This document shows, piece after piece, positions 22,704 through 30,761 of a DNA stretch of 34,571 nucleotides (the first letter of the stretch is position 1; every line of letters begins with the position of its first letter). The position numbers and the translations under genes are program-made. The notes under the pieces were generated by a model. It saw nothing but the letters and a program-made list of their open reading frames with translations, did not search any database and had not been told where the DNA came from. The stretch is from JBHHYR01 sp046757585 (GTDB lineage: Bacteria > Desulfobacterota > Binatia > HRBIN30): contig JBHHYR010000018.1 in NCBI GenBank assembly GCA_046757585.1, positions 1 to 34,571 of the forward strand, given 5' to 3'.

Positions 22704-23171
22704 CTATCCTTCAGGTTCGTAGTTGGCCCGCGCGATGTCGGAAAAGCGGATGACATGGCTGCCCGACGGCTCGCATACAACAATTCCTTCCGGGCGCACC
22801 GCCTCAAGGATGCCCAAAAAGCCACGGCGGCCATCGAGCGGGCCAACTGTACGGACCCGCACCCGCTTCCCCACGTAGCGCCTGAAGTGGTCCGGGCGCC
22901 GCAGCCGCCGGTTGATCCCGGGGGAGGAGACCTCCAGATTATACGAGCCTGGGACGGCATCGTGTACGTCGAGCAAGTCGCCCAGCTGGCGGCTCACCCG
23001 GCTCAGGTCCGCCAGGGACACTCCTCCACCACCGCCCTGGCGATCCAGGTAGATACGCAACACCGTACCGCGGCTTTCCCGGTGGAATTCCACGTCCACT
23101 ACTTCCAAACCCTCGTGCACCGCCAATGGTTCGGCAATTTCCCAGACCCGTTCCGCTACTGTCTCGTGCAT
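22704..23171 (-). CDS. rimP: Ribosome maturation factor RimP
   Basis: A 155-residue RimP, needed for 30S subunit maturation. LEVVDVEFHRESRGTVLRIY and the SYNLEVSSPGINRRLRRPDHF segment are typical, as is the C-terminal SH3-like part. The ATG at 23171 is 6 nt from GAGG. It is the first gene of the rimP-nusA-ylxR-infB-ylxP-rbfA-truB cluster. An intrinsic terminator ends about ten bases before the start codon, so transcripts must pass through it; see the separate entry. Confidence 0.96.
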   Translation of the reverse strand: MHETVAERVWEIAEPLAVHEGLEVVDVEFHRESRGTVLRIYLDRQGGGGGVSLADLSRVSRQLGDLLDVHDAVPGSYNLEVSSPGINRRLRRPDHFRRYVGKRVRVRTVGPLDGRRGFLGILEAVRPEGIVVCEPSGSHVIRFSDIARANYEPEG

Positions 23172-23180
23172 GCTGCCTCA

Positions 23181-23209
23181 AATAAAAAAGTGGGCGCGGC
23201 GGCCCACTT
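23181..23209 (-). terminator. Intrinsic terminator directly before rimP, possible attenuator
   Basis: On the minus strand AAGTGGGC and GCCCACTT (23202-23209 and 23188-23195) form a perfect 8-bp stem around a 6-nt loop, followed by TTTTATT. This is a standard Rho-independent terminator. The T-tract ends 10 bp before the rimP ATG and 2-3 bp before its Shine-Dalgarno sequence, leaving no room for a promoter between them. It may end the upstream acyl-CoA synthetase transcript, or act as a leader attenuator of the nusA operon. Confidence 0.75.
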
Positions 23210-23421
23210 CTTTGTGCGGTGGCCCAAGTTGTACAGGTTATCTAGCATAGGCACGTCGGGCGCCGCAAGGTTGCCCTCGCCACCGGTACTGGGCCATTTT
23301 CTGCTCCTCGGCCCAGGCCTTCCGAGCTACTCGTGCGCTGCTACTGCTCCATTTTTCTTGTCGCCACGCATAGTCACGGGACAGGCGGGCGGAATCGGGA
23401 GGGCATCCTTGCCGGTCGGGG

Positions 23422-25224
23422 TCAGTACATCTCCTCAATCAGGTCGCGGTACCGCTGCGCAACGAGTTTCCGCCGGACCTTGAGCGTCGGGGTCAATTCG
23501 CCTGCCTCCACGCTGAACCCGTGCGGCAGGATGCGGTAATACTTGATCGATTCGTATGACGCGAGGCGCCGGTTGATCGCGGCGACCTCCGAATCGATCA
23601 CGGAGACCACCCGCTGGTCCCGGCGCCACGCGGCACGGTCCGCTGGCAAGGTCAACCCCGCCCTCGTGGCCCAAGCGAGCACTTCCTCCTCATCGAGCGA
23701 GAGCAGGGCGGTGCAATACTTGCGCCGGTCGCCGATCACGACGGCTTCTCCGATATGCGGCTGCGTCTTCAGCATGTTTTCAATGCTCTGCGGCGCGACG
23801 TATTTGCCCCCTGAGGTCTTGATGAGGTCCTTCTTCCGATCCGTGACCTTGAGAAATCCCTCCGAATCGATCTCGCCGATATCGCCGGTGTGAAACCATC
23901 CGTCCTGGTCCCACGCCTCGTGCGTGGCCTCCGGGCGCTTGTAATAGCCGAGGGCGATGTTAGGACCCTTGGCGAGAATCTCGCCGTCGGCGGCGATCTT
24001 GAGCGTCACACCCTCCAGCGGCAGGCCGACGGTGCCGAACTTGAACTTTCCCGGCCGGTTCACCGTGAGGATCGGCGTGGTCTCAGTGAGGCCGTATCCC
24101 TCCAGGATCAGCAACCCAACCGCATGAAAGAACTCGAGGATCTCGGGTGCAATCGGCGCCCCGCCTGACACCAGGAACTTGACCTGCCCCCCCAGCAGCG
24201 CCCGGATTTTCGAAAAGACGAGTTGGTCGGCCAGCCTCGCCTGAACTGCCAGAGCGGGTGACAAGGCCGTGCCCATTTGCTGGCGCTCGCTCCGGTGGCG
24301 CCCGATAGTAAATGCCCAGTCGAGAACGAGCCGCTTGAATGCCGACGTCTCTTCGCGGCCGGCCTGGACGCGGCTGAATACCTTCTCGTAGATGCGCGGC
24401 ACCGACGGGATCAGGTTCGGCCGGCTTTCGCGCATGTCTTCCATCAGCGTCTCGATGCTTTGGGCGAAGGCGGTCACGGTGGCGACGTAAAGGCCCAGGT
24501 ATTCAATGAGGCGGGCAAAGGAGTGCGCCAAGGGGAGAAAGAAAAAGTCCACGTCCCCCTCGGCCACCATGCGGGTCTGGCTGGTACTCTCGACGGCCGA
24601 CAGGTGATTGCCGTGGCTTTGCATCACGCCCTTGGGCGCCCCCGTCGTGCCGGAGGTGTACACGATCGTGGCGAGTTGATCGCGGCCGATCTTCCCAAGC
24701 CGCTGTGCCACGACCGACGCAGCAACAGCGCGGCCGCGTTCGACCAGCTGCGATAAGGTCATCACGTCTCTGTCAGCAGTCTCGTCAACCGAAATGATGT
24801 GCCGCGGCGCGATGCGGTTGAATTGCCCGTCCAGCTCGAACCCTTCCCGCTCCACCTCTCGAATCTTGGCCAGCTGCTGGGCGTTTTCGACGCAGACAAT
24901 GCTCGCCTCGGAGTTCCACGCGATGTAGCCGCACTCATGGGCAAGGTTGGAGGGATAAATGGGGACGGTGACACCCCCGACTGCGAGAATCGCCAGGTCG
25001 AGTTCCATCCACTCCGGTCGTGTCGCCACCAACAGCGCAACGCGGTCTCCGGGCTGAAGCCCCAAGCTCACCAGGCCCAGCGCCAAGGCGCGCACACGGT
25101 CCGCGCATGCCGTCCAGCCCACTTCCTGCCAGCGCCCGTTGCGCTTAACACGGTAGCGCTGCCGGCCAGCACAGCGCTTGGCCTGCGCAAAGAACATAGC
25201 CGCTAGGTTTTCAAACGATGTCAT
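23422..25224 (-). CDS. Long-chain-fatty-acid-CoA ligase (AMP-forming, FadD/FAA-like)
   Basis: A 600-residue acyl-CoA synthetase of the ANL superfamily, activating fatty acids via an acyl-adenylate. It has the P-loop-like YTSGTTGAPKGV (189-200), GYGLTETTP (376-384), DGWFHTGD (441-448), DRKKDLIKTSGGKYVAP (462-478) and the C-terminal lysine region LTPTLKVRRK. The TSGGKYVAPQSIE version is typical of the long-chain (FAA1/FadD15-like) branch. The ATG at 25224 has GGAGGGAG immediately upstream. It lies 92 bp downstream of greA on the same strand. The 250 bp after it hold no gene except the terminator before rimP. Confidence 0.94.
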   Translation of the reverse strand: MTSFENLAAMFFAQAKRCAGRQRYRVKRNGRWQEVGWTACADRVRALALGLVSLGLQPGDRVALLVATRPEWMELDLAILAVGGVTVPIYPSNLAHECGYIAWNSEASIVCVENAQQLAKIREVEREGFELDGQFNRIAPRHIISVDETADRDVMTLSQLVERGRAVAASVVAQRLGKIGRDQLATIVYTSGTTGAPKGVMQSHGNHLSAVESTSQTRMVAEGDVDFFFLPLAHSFARLIEYLGLYVATVTAFAQSIETLMEDMRESRPNLIPSVPRIYEKVFSRVQAGREETSAFKRLVLDWAFTIGRHRSERQQMGTALSPALAVQARLADQLVFSKIRALLGGQVKFLVSGGAPIAPEILEFFHAVGLLILEGYGLTETTPILTVNRPGKFKFGTVGLPLEGVTLKIAADGEILAKGPNIALGYYKRPEATHEAWDQDGWFHTGDIGEIDSEGFLKVTDRKKDLIKTSGGKYVAPQSIENMLKTQPHIGEAVVIGDRRKYCTALLSLDEEEVLAWATRAGLTLPADRAAWRRDQRVVSVIDSEVAAINRRLASYESIKYYRILPHGFSVEAGELTPTLKVRRKLVAQRYRDLIEEMY

Positions 25225-25316
25225 CTCCCTCCTGGAATCACCGCCGCCAGTTCATACGGCGACACCCCACCCAACTGCAAGCCGCCGGCGCAATCGCTGT
25301 GCGTCTGCTGCCGCGG

Positions 25317-25805
25317 TCAGCTGCGGTCGTGGAGGGTAATCAAGTCAGTGATTTGGTAGCTACGCTTGCCGCGTGGGGTCTGCACTTCCACTTCGTCCCC
25401 CACGGTCTTATTGAGCAGCGCGCGTCCAACGGGTGAGTTCAACGAAATCTGGCCGGCCGTTACGTTCGTCTCTTCCGGAAATACGATTTCGTAGACCGCC
25501 GATTGCCCCTCATCGAGATCCTCGACGGTAACGCGGCTTCCATACGCAACCACGCCGTGGGGAATCGACTGGAGATGATACAGGGAGAGTTGCTCGATGC
25601 GGCCCTGAATCTGCCGGATCCGGGCCTGCACGAAGTCTTGCCGAGCTTTGGCGGCCTCGTACTCAGCGTTCTCACTGAGGTCCCCGTGGCTCGCGGCCTC
25701 CTGCAAGTGCTTGGGAATCTCGTGTTTCAGTTCACGGTGCAGGTCGCTGAGTTCCTTCCTTAGCCGCTGGACAACCGGCAGTTCCATCGTGTTCCGGATC
25801 GGCAT
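25317..25805 (-). CDS. greA: Transcription elongation factor GreA
   Basis: A 162-residue GreA, which enters the RNA polymerase secondary channel and stimulates cleavage of backtracked RNA. The N-terminal coiled coil carries GDLSENAEYEAAK, with the acidic tip residues Asp42 and Glu45. The C-terminal FKBP-like globular domain includes ISLNSPVGRALLNKTVGDEVEV and ends near YQITDLITL. The start at 25805 lies 5 bp past the stop of the CoA-transferase; an internal ATG at 25787 is an alternative. It is likely co-transcribed with that gene, which is an unusual neighbour for greA. Confidence 0.95.
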   Translation of the reverse strand: MPIRNTMELPVVQRLRKELSDLHRELKHEIPKHLQEAASHGDLSENAEYEAAKARQDFVQARIRQIQGRIEQLSLYHLQSIPHGVVAYGSRVTVEDLDEGQSAVYEIVFPEETNVTAGQISLNSPVGRALLNKTVGDEVEVQTPRGKRSYQITDLITLHDRS

Positions 25806-25810
25806 GGCCC

Positions 25811-27004
25811 TTAGATCACACCTGCTGCGTGCAGCTGGCGCATCTCCGTCTCCGAGAGTCCCAACAACGTCCGGTAGATCTCTTCATTATGCTGTCCCAG
25901 CCTCGGGCCGAGGCATTCGACCTTCCCCGGAGACTGCGACAGCTTCACCGGCACCCCCGGCACGGGCATCCGGCCCAATGTGTCGTGGGGCAACTCGACA
26001 ACCATGTCCCGCGCACGCAGGTGCGGATCGTTCAGGAGGCGGTCGACGGTCATCACCGGCGCACACGGCACGTTCGCACCTTCCGGTCCCAGCGCCGCCA
26101 GGACCTCTGCCACACTGCGTTCCCTCACCCAATCAGCCACCAGCCGGTTGACCTCGTCGTGGCGTGCCAGCCGGGCACGTGATGACTTGAAGCGAGGATC
26201 GCGGGCCAGCTCGGGCCTACCCATCGCCGTAACCAGCGTCCGAAACAGGGGGCTGTTACCCACTCCGATCACCACGTAGCCGTCTTTGGCCTGAAAGCAG
26301 TCATAGGGCGCGGTAAACGGGTGGCGGTTGCCGGTCCGCTGCGGGAGCTGACCCGTCATGCCGTACACCGTCGGCCAGTTGTCCAGCATGCTGAAGATCG
26401 CATCCATATTGGAGACATCCACCATCTGTCCCGTACCGGTCCGGTCGCGATACCGGAGAGCACACAAGATTCCGACCGCGGTGAACACGCCCCCGATGAA
26501 ATCTCCCAGAGAACCGCCACCCCGGGTTGGGGGTCCGTCCGGAAAACCGGTTATTCCCATCAGCCCTCCCATCGCCTGCGCGATCAGGTCGTAGGATGTC
26601 CGCCTGGCGTAGGGGCCGGTCTGCCCGAATCCGGACAGGGCCGCATAGACGAGGCGCGGGTTGAGGGCCGACAGAGCCGTGTAGTCGAACCCCCATCTGG
26701 CCATCGTCCCGGCGGCGAAGTTTTCCACCACTACATCTGCGTGGCGCACCAGTCTGCGAAACAGCTCCCCGCCCTCGGGCTTGCGGATATCGAGCGTGAC
26801 ACCCTTTTTGTTGCGGTTCAAGGCAAGAAATGCCACCGGAACCCCGTCCACGGCGGGATACCCGTAGCGGGCATCATCACCCCGCCCCGGGAGCTCGATC
26901 TTGATGACTTCGGCCCCCATGTCACCCAGGAGCGTGGTGGCGAAAGGTCCGGCGATGACACGCGTCAGGTCTATGACCCGGATGTCATCGAGCGCTTTCG
27001 GCAT
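25811..27004 (-). CDS. Family III CoA-transferase (CaiB/BaiF type)
   Basis: A 397-residue family III CoA-transferase. DDIRVIDLTRVIAGPF, MGAEVIKIELPGRGDD, VVVENFAAGTMARWGFDY and TGTGQMVDVSNMDA mark the family. The catalytic Asp corresponds to Asp168 (GSLGDFIGGV), 26 residues before the final Gln of GTGQ. The glycine-rich GGGS loop near residue 162 is also seen in enzymes of the formyl-CoA/succinyl-CoA transferase type. Its ATG overlaps the stop of the small membrane protein upstream (TGATG), with no Shine-Dalgarno sequence, so it is probably translated by coupling. It is the third member of this family in the window. Confidence 0.93.
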   Translation of the reverse strand: MPKALDDIRVIDLTRVIAGPFATTLLGDMGAEVIKIELPGRGDDARYGYPAVDGVPVAFLALNRNKKGVTLDIRKPEGGELFRRLVRHADVVVENFAAGTMARWGFDYTALSALNPRLVYAALSGFGQTGPYARRTSYDLIAQAMGGLMGITGFPDGPPTRGGGSLGDFIGGVFTAVGILCALRYRDRTGTGQMVDVSNMDAIFSMLDNWPTVYGMTGQLPQRTGNRHPFTAPYDCFQAKDGYVVIGVGNSPLFRTLVTAMGRPELARDPRFKSSRARLARHDEVNRLVADWVRERSVAEVLAALGPEGANVPCAPVMTVDRLLNDPHLRARDMVVELPHDTLGRMPVPGVPVKLSQSPGKVECLGPRLGQHNEEIYRTLLGLSETEMRQLHAAGVI

Positions 27005-27186
27005 CAGCGGCGGTGCTCGCTTTCCCCCAACACTTCCCGAGCGGCGCGGTGTTGCTTGTCATCTCGGTACTTTGTCGCTGCGTCCTGGAACCAGTGACGC
27101 GCGCGCGACTCCATGATGCTAGCGTGATGCAGGTAGTAGTACATGATGCCGACGCCGATCGCGAAGCCGATGAGAAACCGCTTCAT
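27004..27186 (-). CDS. Small single-span membrane protein
   Basis: A 60-residue protein with one N-terminal hydrophobic helix (residues 3-20, FLIGFAIGVGIMYYYL) and a charged, mostly helical remainder (SRARHWFQDAATKYRDDKQH). The Gly-rich helix and layout recall YtxH-type proteins, but no family is certain. The ATG at 27186 is preceded by GGGAGGGG. Its TGA overlaps the ATG of the CoA-transferase, so it is the first gene of a small coupled operon with that gene and greA. Confidence 0.6.
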   Translation of the reverse strand: MKRFLIGFAIGVGIMYYYLHHASIMESRARHWFQDAATKYRDDKQHRAAREVLGESEHRR

Positions 27187-27258
27187 GCCCGTACGCCCCT
27201 CCCGCAATGCAGTATAGTCCGGGTCGGTGAGGGCAGTCAAAGATTGCGAGGATGGCGC

Positions 27259-27594
27259 TCACTCGCTCGGCCGGCGGTCCAGACCCATCCAACCGCCGCG
27301 TTCGCGAATGCGTTTGACGCTGCCTCGGGTCTGGCGGCCGCGTTGCCCGAGGGCCCGCATGAGCTCGTTGGTGGCATCGGCAACCATCTGGTCGCGCACC
27401 GTGCCGGTCCCATCCGGATCGGCGTTCAGGAACTTCTCCACCTTGTCGCCAGGGACACCGGTGGCCATGAGCGACTCCAACAGTGCACCCATATCCGTAC
27501 CATGGTGGCTGGCAACCACATCCGAGAGCCTGCGGCAATTCAGACAGCGGCGCCGCATCCACCCCGCTGGTTCCCGGCAAAACCGGCATCGCAT
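27259..27594 (-). CDS. Hypothetical protein with N-terminal zinc ribbon
   Basis: A 111-residue protein. MRCRFC and CLNC place two CxxC pairs 11 residues apart within the first 20 residues, a likely four-Cys zinc site. The rest is helical, with a segment GTVRDQMVADATNELMRALG and a basic stretch (RGRQTRGSVKRIRERGG), suggesting nucleic-acid or protein contact. No family is recognised. It is divergent from the comF-like gene, with only 71 bp between the two start codons, so they share a promoter region. No clear Shine-Dalgarno sequence precedes the ATG at 27594. Confidence 0.55.
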   Translation of the reverse strand: MRCRFCREPAGWMRRRCLNCRRLSDVVASHHGTDMGALLESLMATGVPGDKVEKFLNADPDGTGTVRDQMVADATNELMRALGQRGRQTRGSVKRIRERGGWMGLDRRPSE

Positions 27595-27665
27595 AAGGTC
27601 AGTCTAGCTGGCGAAGCGTAGCAGTGGAAGTTGCGCCTGATGAGGCACCCGCGTAGCATGCGGGC

Positions 27666-28397
27666 GTGCGGCACCTTTGGGAAGCAGCTCTCAACGTGCT
27701 CTACCCCCCCGCCTGCTGCGCGTGCGGTGCAGGCACCAACCGCCCCGGGTTCTGTGCCGCCTGCCTGAGGCGGATCAGCACACCGCAGTCGCCACTGTGC
27801 CCGACCTGCGGCCTGCCCTTCTCCACCAGCGGCGATGCCGACCACCTATGCGGCCAGTGCTTACAGCGGCGGCCCTGCTTTGGCCGGGCACGTGCCTGTA
27901 CGGTCTACGACGCGGGTGCGACGGCGGACCATCCATTGAAGTTGGTCCTCCAGCGCTACAAGTACAATCGCGCCGTCAGCCTTGCGCGTCCTCTCGCTGA
28001 GTTGCTAGCCAAACGCGCGCCGTTTGCGGTCGCGGATTACGATGCCGTCATACCCGTACCGCTTCACATCGAACGGCTGCGCTGGCGTGGATTCAACCAG
28101 GCGCAGCTTCTCGTGCGCACCGTCGCCGCCAGGGAGCGTGTACCCATTGATCCCTTTTCCCTGCGACGCACCCGGTCCACCCCCCCACAGGTGCAGCTCA
28201 ACGAAACGGAACGGCGACACAACGTCACCGGCGCCTTCAGTGTCGTGCGCCCGCGGCGCGTGCGCGGGCGGCGTATCTTGCTCACCGACGATGTCTACAC
28301 CACCGGCGCAACGGTGCGTGAATGCAGCCGGGTGCTGCTACGGGCCGGGGCGACCCAGGTGGACGTGCTGGTGTTGGCCCGTGCTGTGCTGCGCTAG
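27666..28397 (+). CDS. ComF-family phosphoribosyltransferase-like protein
   Basis: A 243-residue ComF family protein (double zinc ribbon plus type I phosphoribosyltransferase fold). The N-terminus has Cys pairs (CCACG, CAAC, CPTC, CGQC) for zinc. The C-terminal part shows IPVPLHIERLRWRGFNQAQLL and the PRPP loop ILLTDDVYTTGATVRE. ComF is needed for DNA uptake in naturally competent species, but the family also occurs widely in others, so competence cannot be concluded. The GTG at 27666 is the start. The gene is followed by the methyltransferase after 133 bp without an obvious gene. Confidence 0.9.
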   Translation: MRHLWEAALNVLYPPACCACGAGTNRPGFCAACLRRISTPQSPLCPTCGLPFSTSGDADHLCGQCLQRRPCFGRARACTVYDAGATADHPLKLVLQRYKYNRAVSLARPLAELLAKRAPFAVADYDAVIPVPLHIERLRWRGFNQAQLLVRTVAARERVPIDPFSLRRTRSTPPQVQLNETERRHNVTGAFSVVRPRRVRGRRILLTDDVYTTGATVRECSRVLLRAGATQVDVLVLARAVLR

Positions 28398-28530
28398 CCG
28401 TGGTCGGGGAAACGAACGGCAGACGCGACAGGCGCGGCGGTCCGCAAGGAAAGGTGCTGCCACGACACGCGTGGCCGCAGGGGGAACAACCCGCGCGCGC
28501 CCGCCGTCACTCTTGTCCCGAGGTTAGTTG

Positions 28531-29112
28531 ATGGCCGACGACCGCCAGCGCTGGGAAGAACGTTACGCGACGGGCCACGGTGCCGGAGACGTCACCCCGT
28601 CCGACTTCCTGGTCGCGCACGCTGCTCTCGTGCGCGGCCGTGTTCTGGACATCGCCGCCGGCGCCGGCCGCAATGCGCTGTTTCTCGCGCAGCGGGGCAA
28701 CGTTGTCGACGCGTTGGACATCTCGTTGGTTGGGTTGCGCAAGGCCTGTGCGAAAGCCGCCGCCGCCGGGCTCGCGCTGCGTGCGGCGCAGGTGGACCTG
28801 GAATCATTTCCCTTGCCGGTTGAGCGCTACGACGCGGTGATCAACATCCGCTACCTCCAGCGTTCGCTCTTCGCGCCGATTCTGCGCGCCGTCAGACCGG
28901 GAGGCGTCATCTTGTTCGACACCTTTCTGATCGACCAGCAGCGTCTCGGGCATCCCAGCAACCCCACATTTCTGCTGCGGCGTGGTGAGCTGCGGGCCGC
29001 GTTTTCCCGCTGTGAGGTCCTCGTCTACCAGGAAGGGCTCTTCCAGACGCATGCGGGGCCGGCCTATCTGGCTCGCATGGTCGCACGGCGACGCGCCCCC
29101 GGGCTGGATTGA
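28531..29112 (+). CDS. Class I SAM-dependent methyltransferase (TehB-like)
   Basis: A 193-residue methyltransferase. RWEERYATG near the start, the glycine-rich SAM motif VLDIAAGAGRNALFLAQRG, an acidic strand end (VDALDISLVGL) and VINIRYLQRSLF with PGGVILFDTFL at the later motifs are typical of the TehB/tellurite-resistance-like group. The ATG at 28531 is preferred over an adjacent TTG at 28528; GAGG lies 8 nt upstream. The substrate is unknown. The next gene, a propeller lipoprotein, starts 33 bp later on the same strand. Confidence 0.85.
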   Translation: MADDRQRWEERYATGHGAGDVTPSDFLVAHAALVRGRVLDIAAGAGRNALFLAQRGNVVDALDISLVGLRKACAKAAAAGLALRAAQVDLESFPLPVERYDAVINIRYLQRSLFAPILRAVRPGGVILFDTFLIDQQRLGHPSNPTFLLRRGELRAAFSRCEVLVYQEGLFQTHAGPAYLARMVARRRAPGLD

Positions 29113-29145
29113 GTTTTCCCGGGCGCTGTGACAAGTCCGATCCTC

Positions 29146-30630
29146 ATGAAGGCCGTCCGCCCGGTCCTCCTCGCCCTGCTGCTGGGAGCCGCACCTGCCT
29201 GCACCAGCGGAGGGGGTGGCGGCCCCACTGTCACGACTGTCCCTGCCCCGAACTGGCCCAAGTTCCGCCACGACCAGAGCAACTCCGGACTAGGAGGCGG
29301 ACTGGTAGAAACCAACCCCGGTGCAATCAAGTGGCAGGTGGAAATCGATCAAGCCGCTCCCGCCGCACCGATATCGTCATCGCCAGCCGTCGATGCCGAC
29401 GGCACCATTTACATCGGCACCGAAGGGGGGACGCTCGCCGCAGTGGACCCGCTGGACGGCACTCTCAAATGGAGCACCGCCAGCTGCGACTTTACCGGCG
29501 GTAATGACGTCCACGCCTGCAGTGCCGGAAGTCACCCCCTGGGAGCCATCATTTCCTCACCGGCCATTTTCACGTTCAACTCGCGAACCAGTATCTTCAT
29601 CGGTTCGGCTGACGGAAGATTCTTCACGTTCGAAGATGATGGCGTCACGCGGACGTGTTCCGTGTGTTTTCAGCCCGTCGACGCTGACGTTGCACCCGAT
29701 GCGACTATCACCAGCAGCAGGTTCATCTCCTCGCCCACTTTCTTCACGAGTACGCTCACCGGTGCAGTCGCAGGAATTTTCCTTGGTGCTGAGATTACCG
29801 TGATGCAAGGAGAGGGCAGCCGGACGCTGGGCAAGTTGTACGCCCTCAACACCGACGGTTCGTTGAAGTGGCAATTCCCGCAGCCGTCAGACGCTGGAGA
29901 AATCGGCGGCATCACCTCCTCACCGGCGCTGGGTGTCGCCAATACCCTCTACTTCCTCGCTGCGGACGACAACCTGTACGCGGTGACGAGCGGGGGAACC
30001 TTCAAGTGGAAGTTTCCGGCGGGCACCGCCCGCGACCCGAGCGCACCGTTTGCCACCTCGCCGCTCACGTCCACTCTCATCTATACGGGCACAGCGGCTG
30101 GTGCGATCGTCGCCATCAACCCGGACGGAACCTTCCGCTGGCAGGTGACATCGCCAGATCAGTCCGCTCTGGTGTCTTCACTTGCCATTGGCCTCCCGGC
30201 TGCGACCACGCCCACGCCGATACCCACGCTCGCCCCCACGGCCACTCAAGAACCTGCAGCAACGGCCACACCGACCGTGACACCGACGCCCGTTCCCGCT
30301 AACCAGGCAGTGTTTGGTGTGACCACCTCGGGGATGGTGATCGTCATCAACACCTTCACGGGCGAGATTCAGGAACTGACGGGACCCCTCGCCCCGATCG
30401 CAGGACCGGTGATGTCGTCGCCGGCTCTGTCGGCCGACTCGTTTCTCGTATTGGGCACCAGCGACGGCACCCTGCACGCGGTGAACACCACCACTGGGGC
30501 AGAGCCGAGCGGCTGGCCCGTGCGCCTGGCGGAAGGGGTAGCGATCCGTTCCTCGCCGGCCATTGCTCGTGACGGCACCGTTTACGTTGGCGGCGACGAC
30601 GGTAAGCTATACGCCGTGGGCGTGCCATGA
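29146..30630 (+). CDS. PQQ-like beta-propeller lipoprotein with Gly5 tether
   Basis: A 494-residue predicted lipoprotein. The signal VRPVLLALLLGAAPAC ends in a Cys (residue 19), followed by TSGGGGG. A Pro at -2 makes the lipobox imperfect. NWPKFRHDQSNSG opens a PQQ-like propeller (PQQ_2/YVTN-like), whose repeats show SSPA-x-GTIY-x-G-x-DG-x-L-x-A. About seven blades can be counted. A Thr/Pro stretch (TPTPIPTLAPTATQEP and on) lies between blades 5 and 6. It has none of the catalytic residues of PQQ dehydrogenases and looks like a non-enzymatic scaffold, perhaps BamB-like. The alternative start is the GTG at 29128. It shares the WPKFRHD motif and Gly5 tether with the next large gene. Confidence 0.85.
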   Translation: MKAVRPVLLALLLGAAPACTSGGGGGPTVTTVPAPNWPKFRHDQSNSGLGGGLVETNPGAIKWQVEIDQAAPAAPISSSPAVDADGTIYIGTEGGTLAAVDPLDGTLKWSTASCDFTGGNDVHACSAGSHPLGAIISSPAIFTFNSRTSIFIGSADGRFFTFEDDGVTRTCSVCFQPVDADVAPDATITSSRFISSPTFFTSTLTGAVAGIFLGAEITVMQGEGSRTLGKLYALNTDGSLKWQFPQPSDAGEIGGITSSPALGVANTLYFLAADDNLYAVTSGGTFKWKFPAGTARDPSAPFATSPLTSTLIYTGTAAGAIVAINPDGTFRWQVTSPDQSALVSSLAIGLPAATTPTPIPTLAPTATQEPAATATPTVTPTPVPANQAVFGVTTSGMVIVINTFTGEIQELTGPLAPIAGPVMSSPALSADSFLVLGTSDGTLHAVNTTTGAEPSGWPVRLAEGVAIRSSPAIARDGTVYVGGDDGKLYAVGVP

Positions 30631-30761
30631 ACACCTGCGAACGGCTCATGCTCACCGAGGCCGCGGGCATCCGGCCGGTAAGCGGAGCAGATCCTGCCCT
30701 GCCGTCCGCACCTACCCCATCATTTCGTGGCAGAGAGTGTCACGGATGGAGAACGGGGTGA
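30627..30761 (+). CDS. Possible 44-residue ORF bridging the two PQQ-like genes
   Basis: An ORF begins with an ATG that overlaps the stop of the upstream propeller gene (ATGA) and ends with a TGA that overlaps the likely start of the next (TGATG at 30759-30763). The 44-residue product (MNTCERLMLTEAAGIRPVSG and on) resembles nothing I know and is rich in Pro, Arg and Ala. It may act only by carrying ribosomes to the next start. Chance is a real possibility. Confidence 0.25.
   Translation: MNTCERLMLTEAAGIRPVSGADPALPSAPTPSFRGRECHGWRTG

Noticed and set aside
23210..23421. tRNA-fMet gene before rimP, as in E. coli
   Set aside because: No cloverleaf or T-loop sequence is visible on either strand.
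23238..23438. 66-codon minus-strand frame between the acyl-CoA synthetase and rimP
   Set aside because: It overlaps the end of the ligase gene, is Arg/Ala-rich with no motif and has no ribosome-binding site that stands out.
29146..30630. PQQ-dependent alcohol dehydrogenase
   Set aside because: The catalytic Asp/Glu-Asn metal site, the disulfide ring and the tryptophan-docking repeats are missing, and the protein is shorter than such enzymes.
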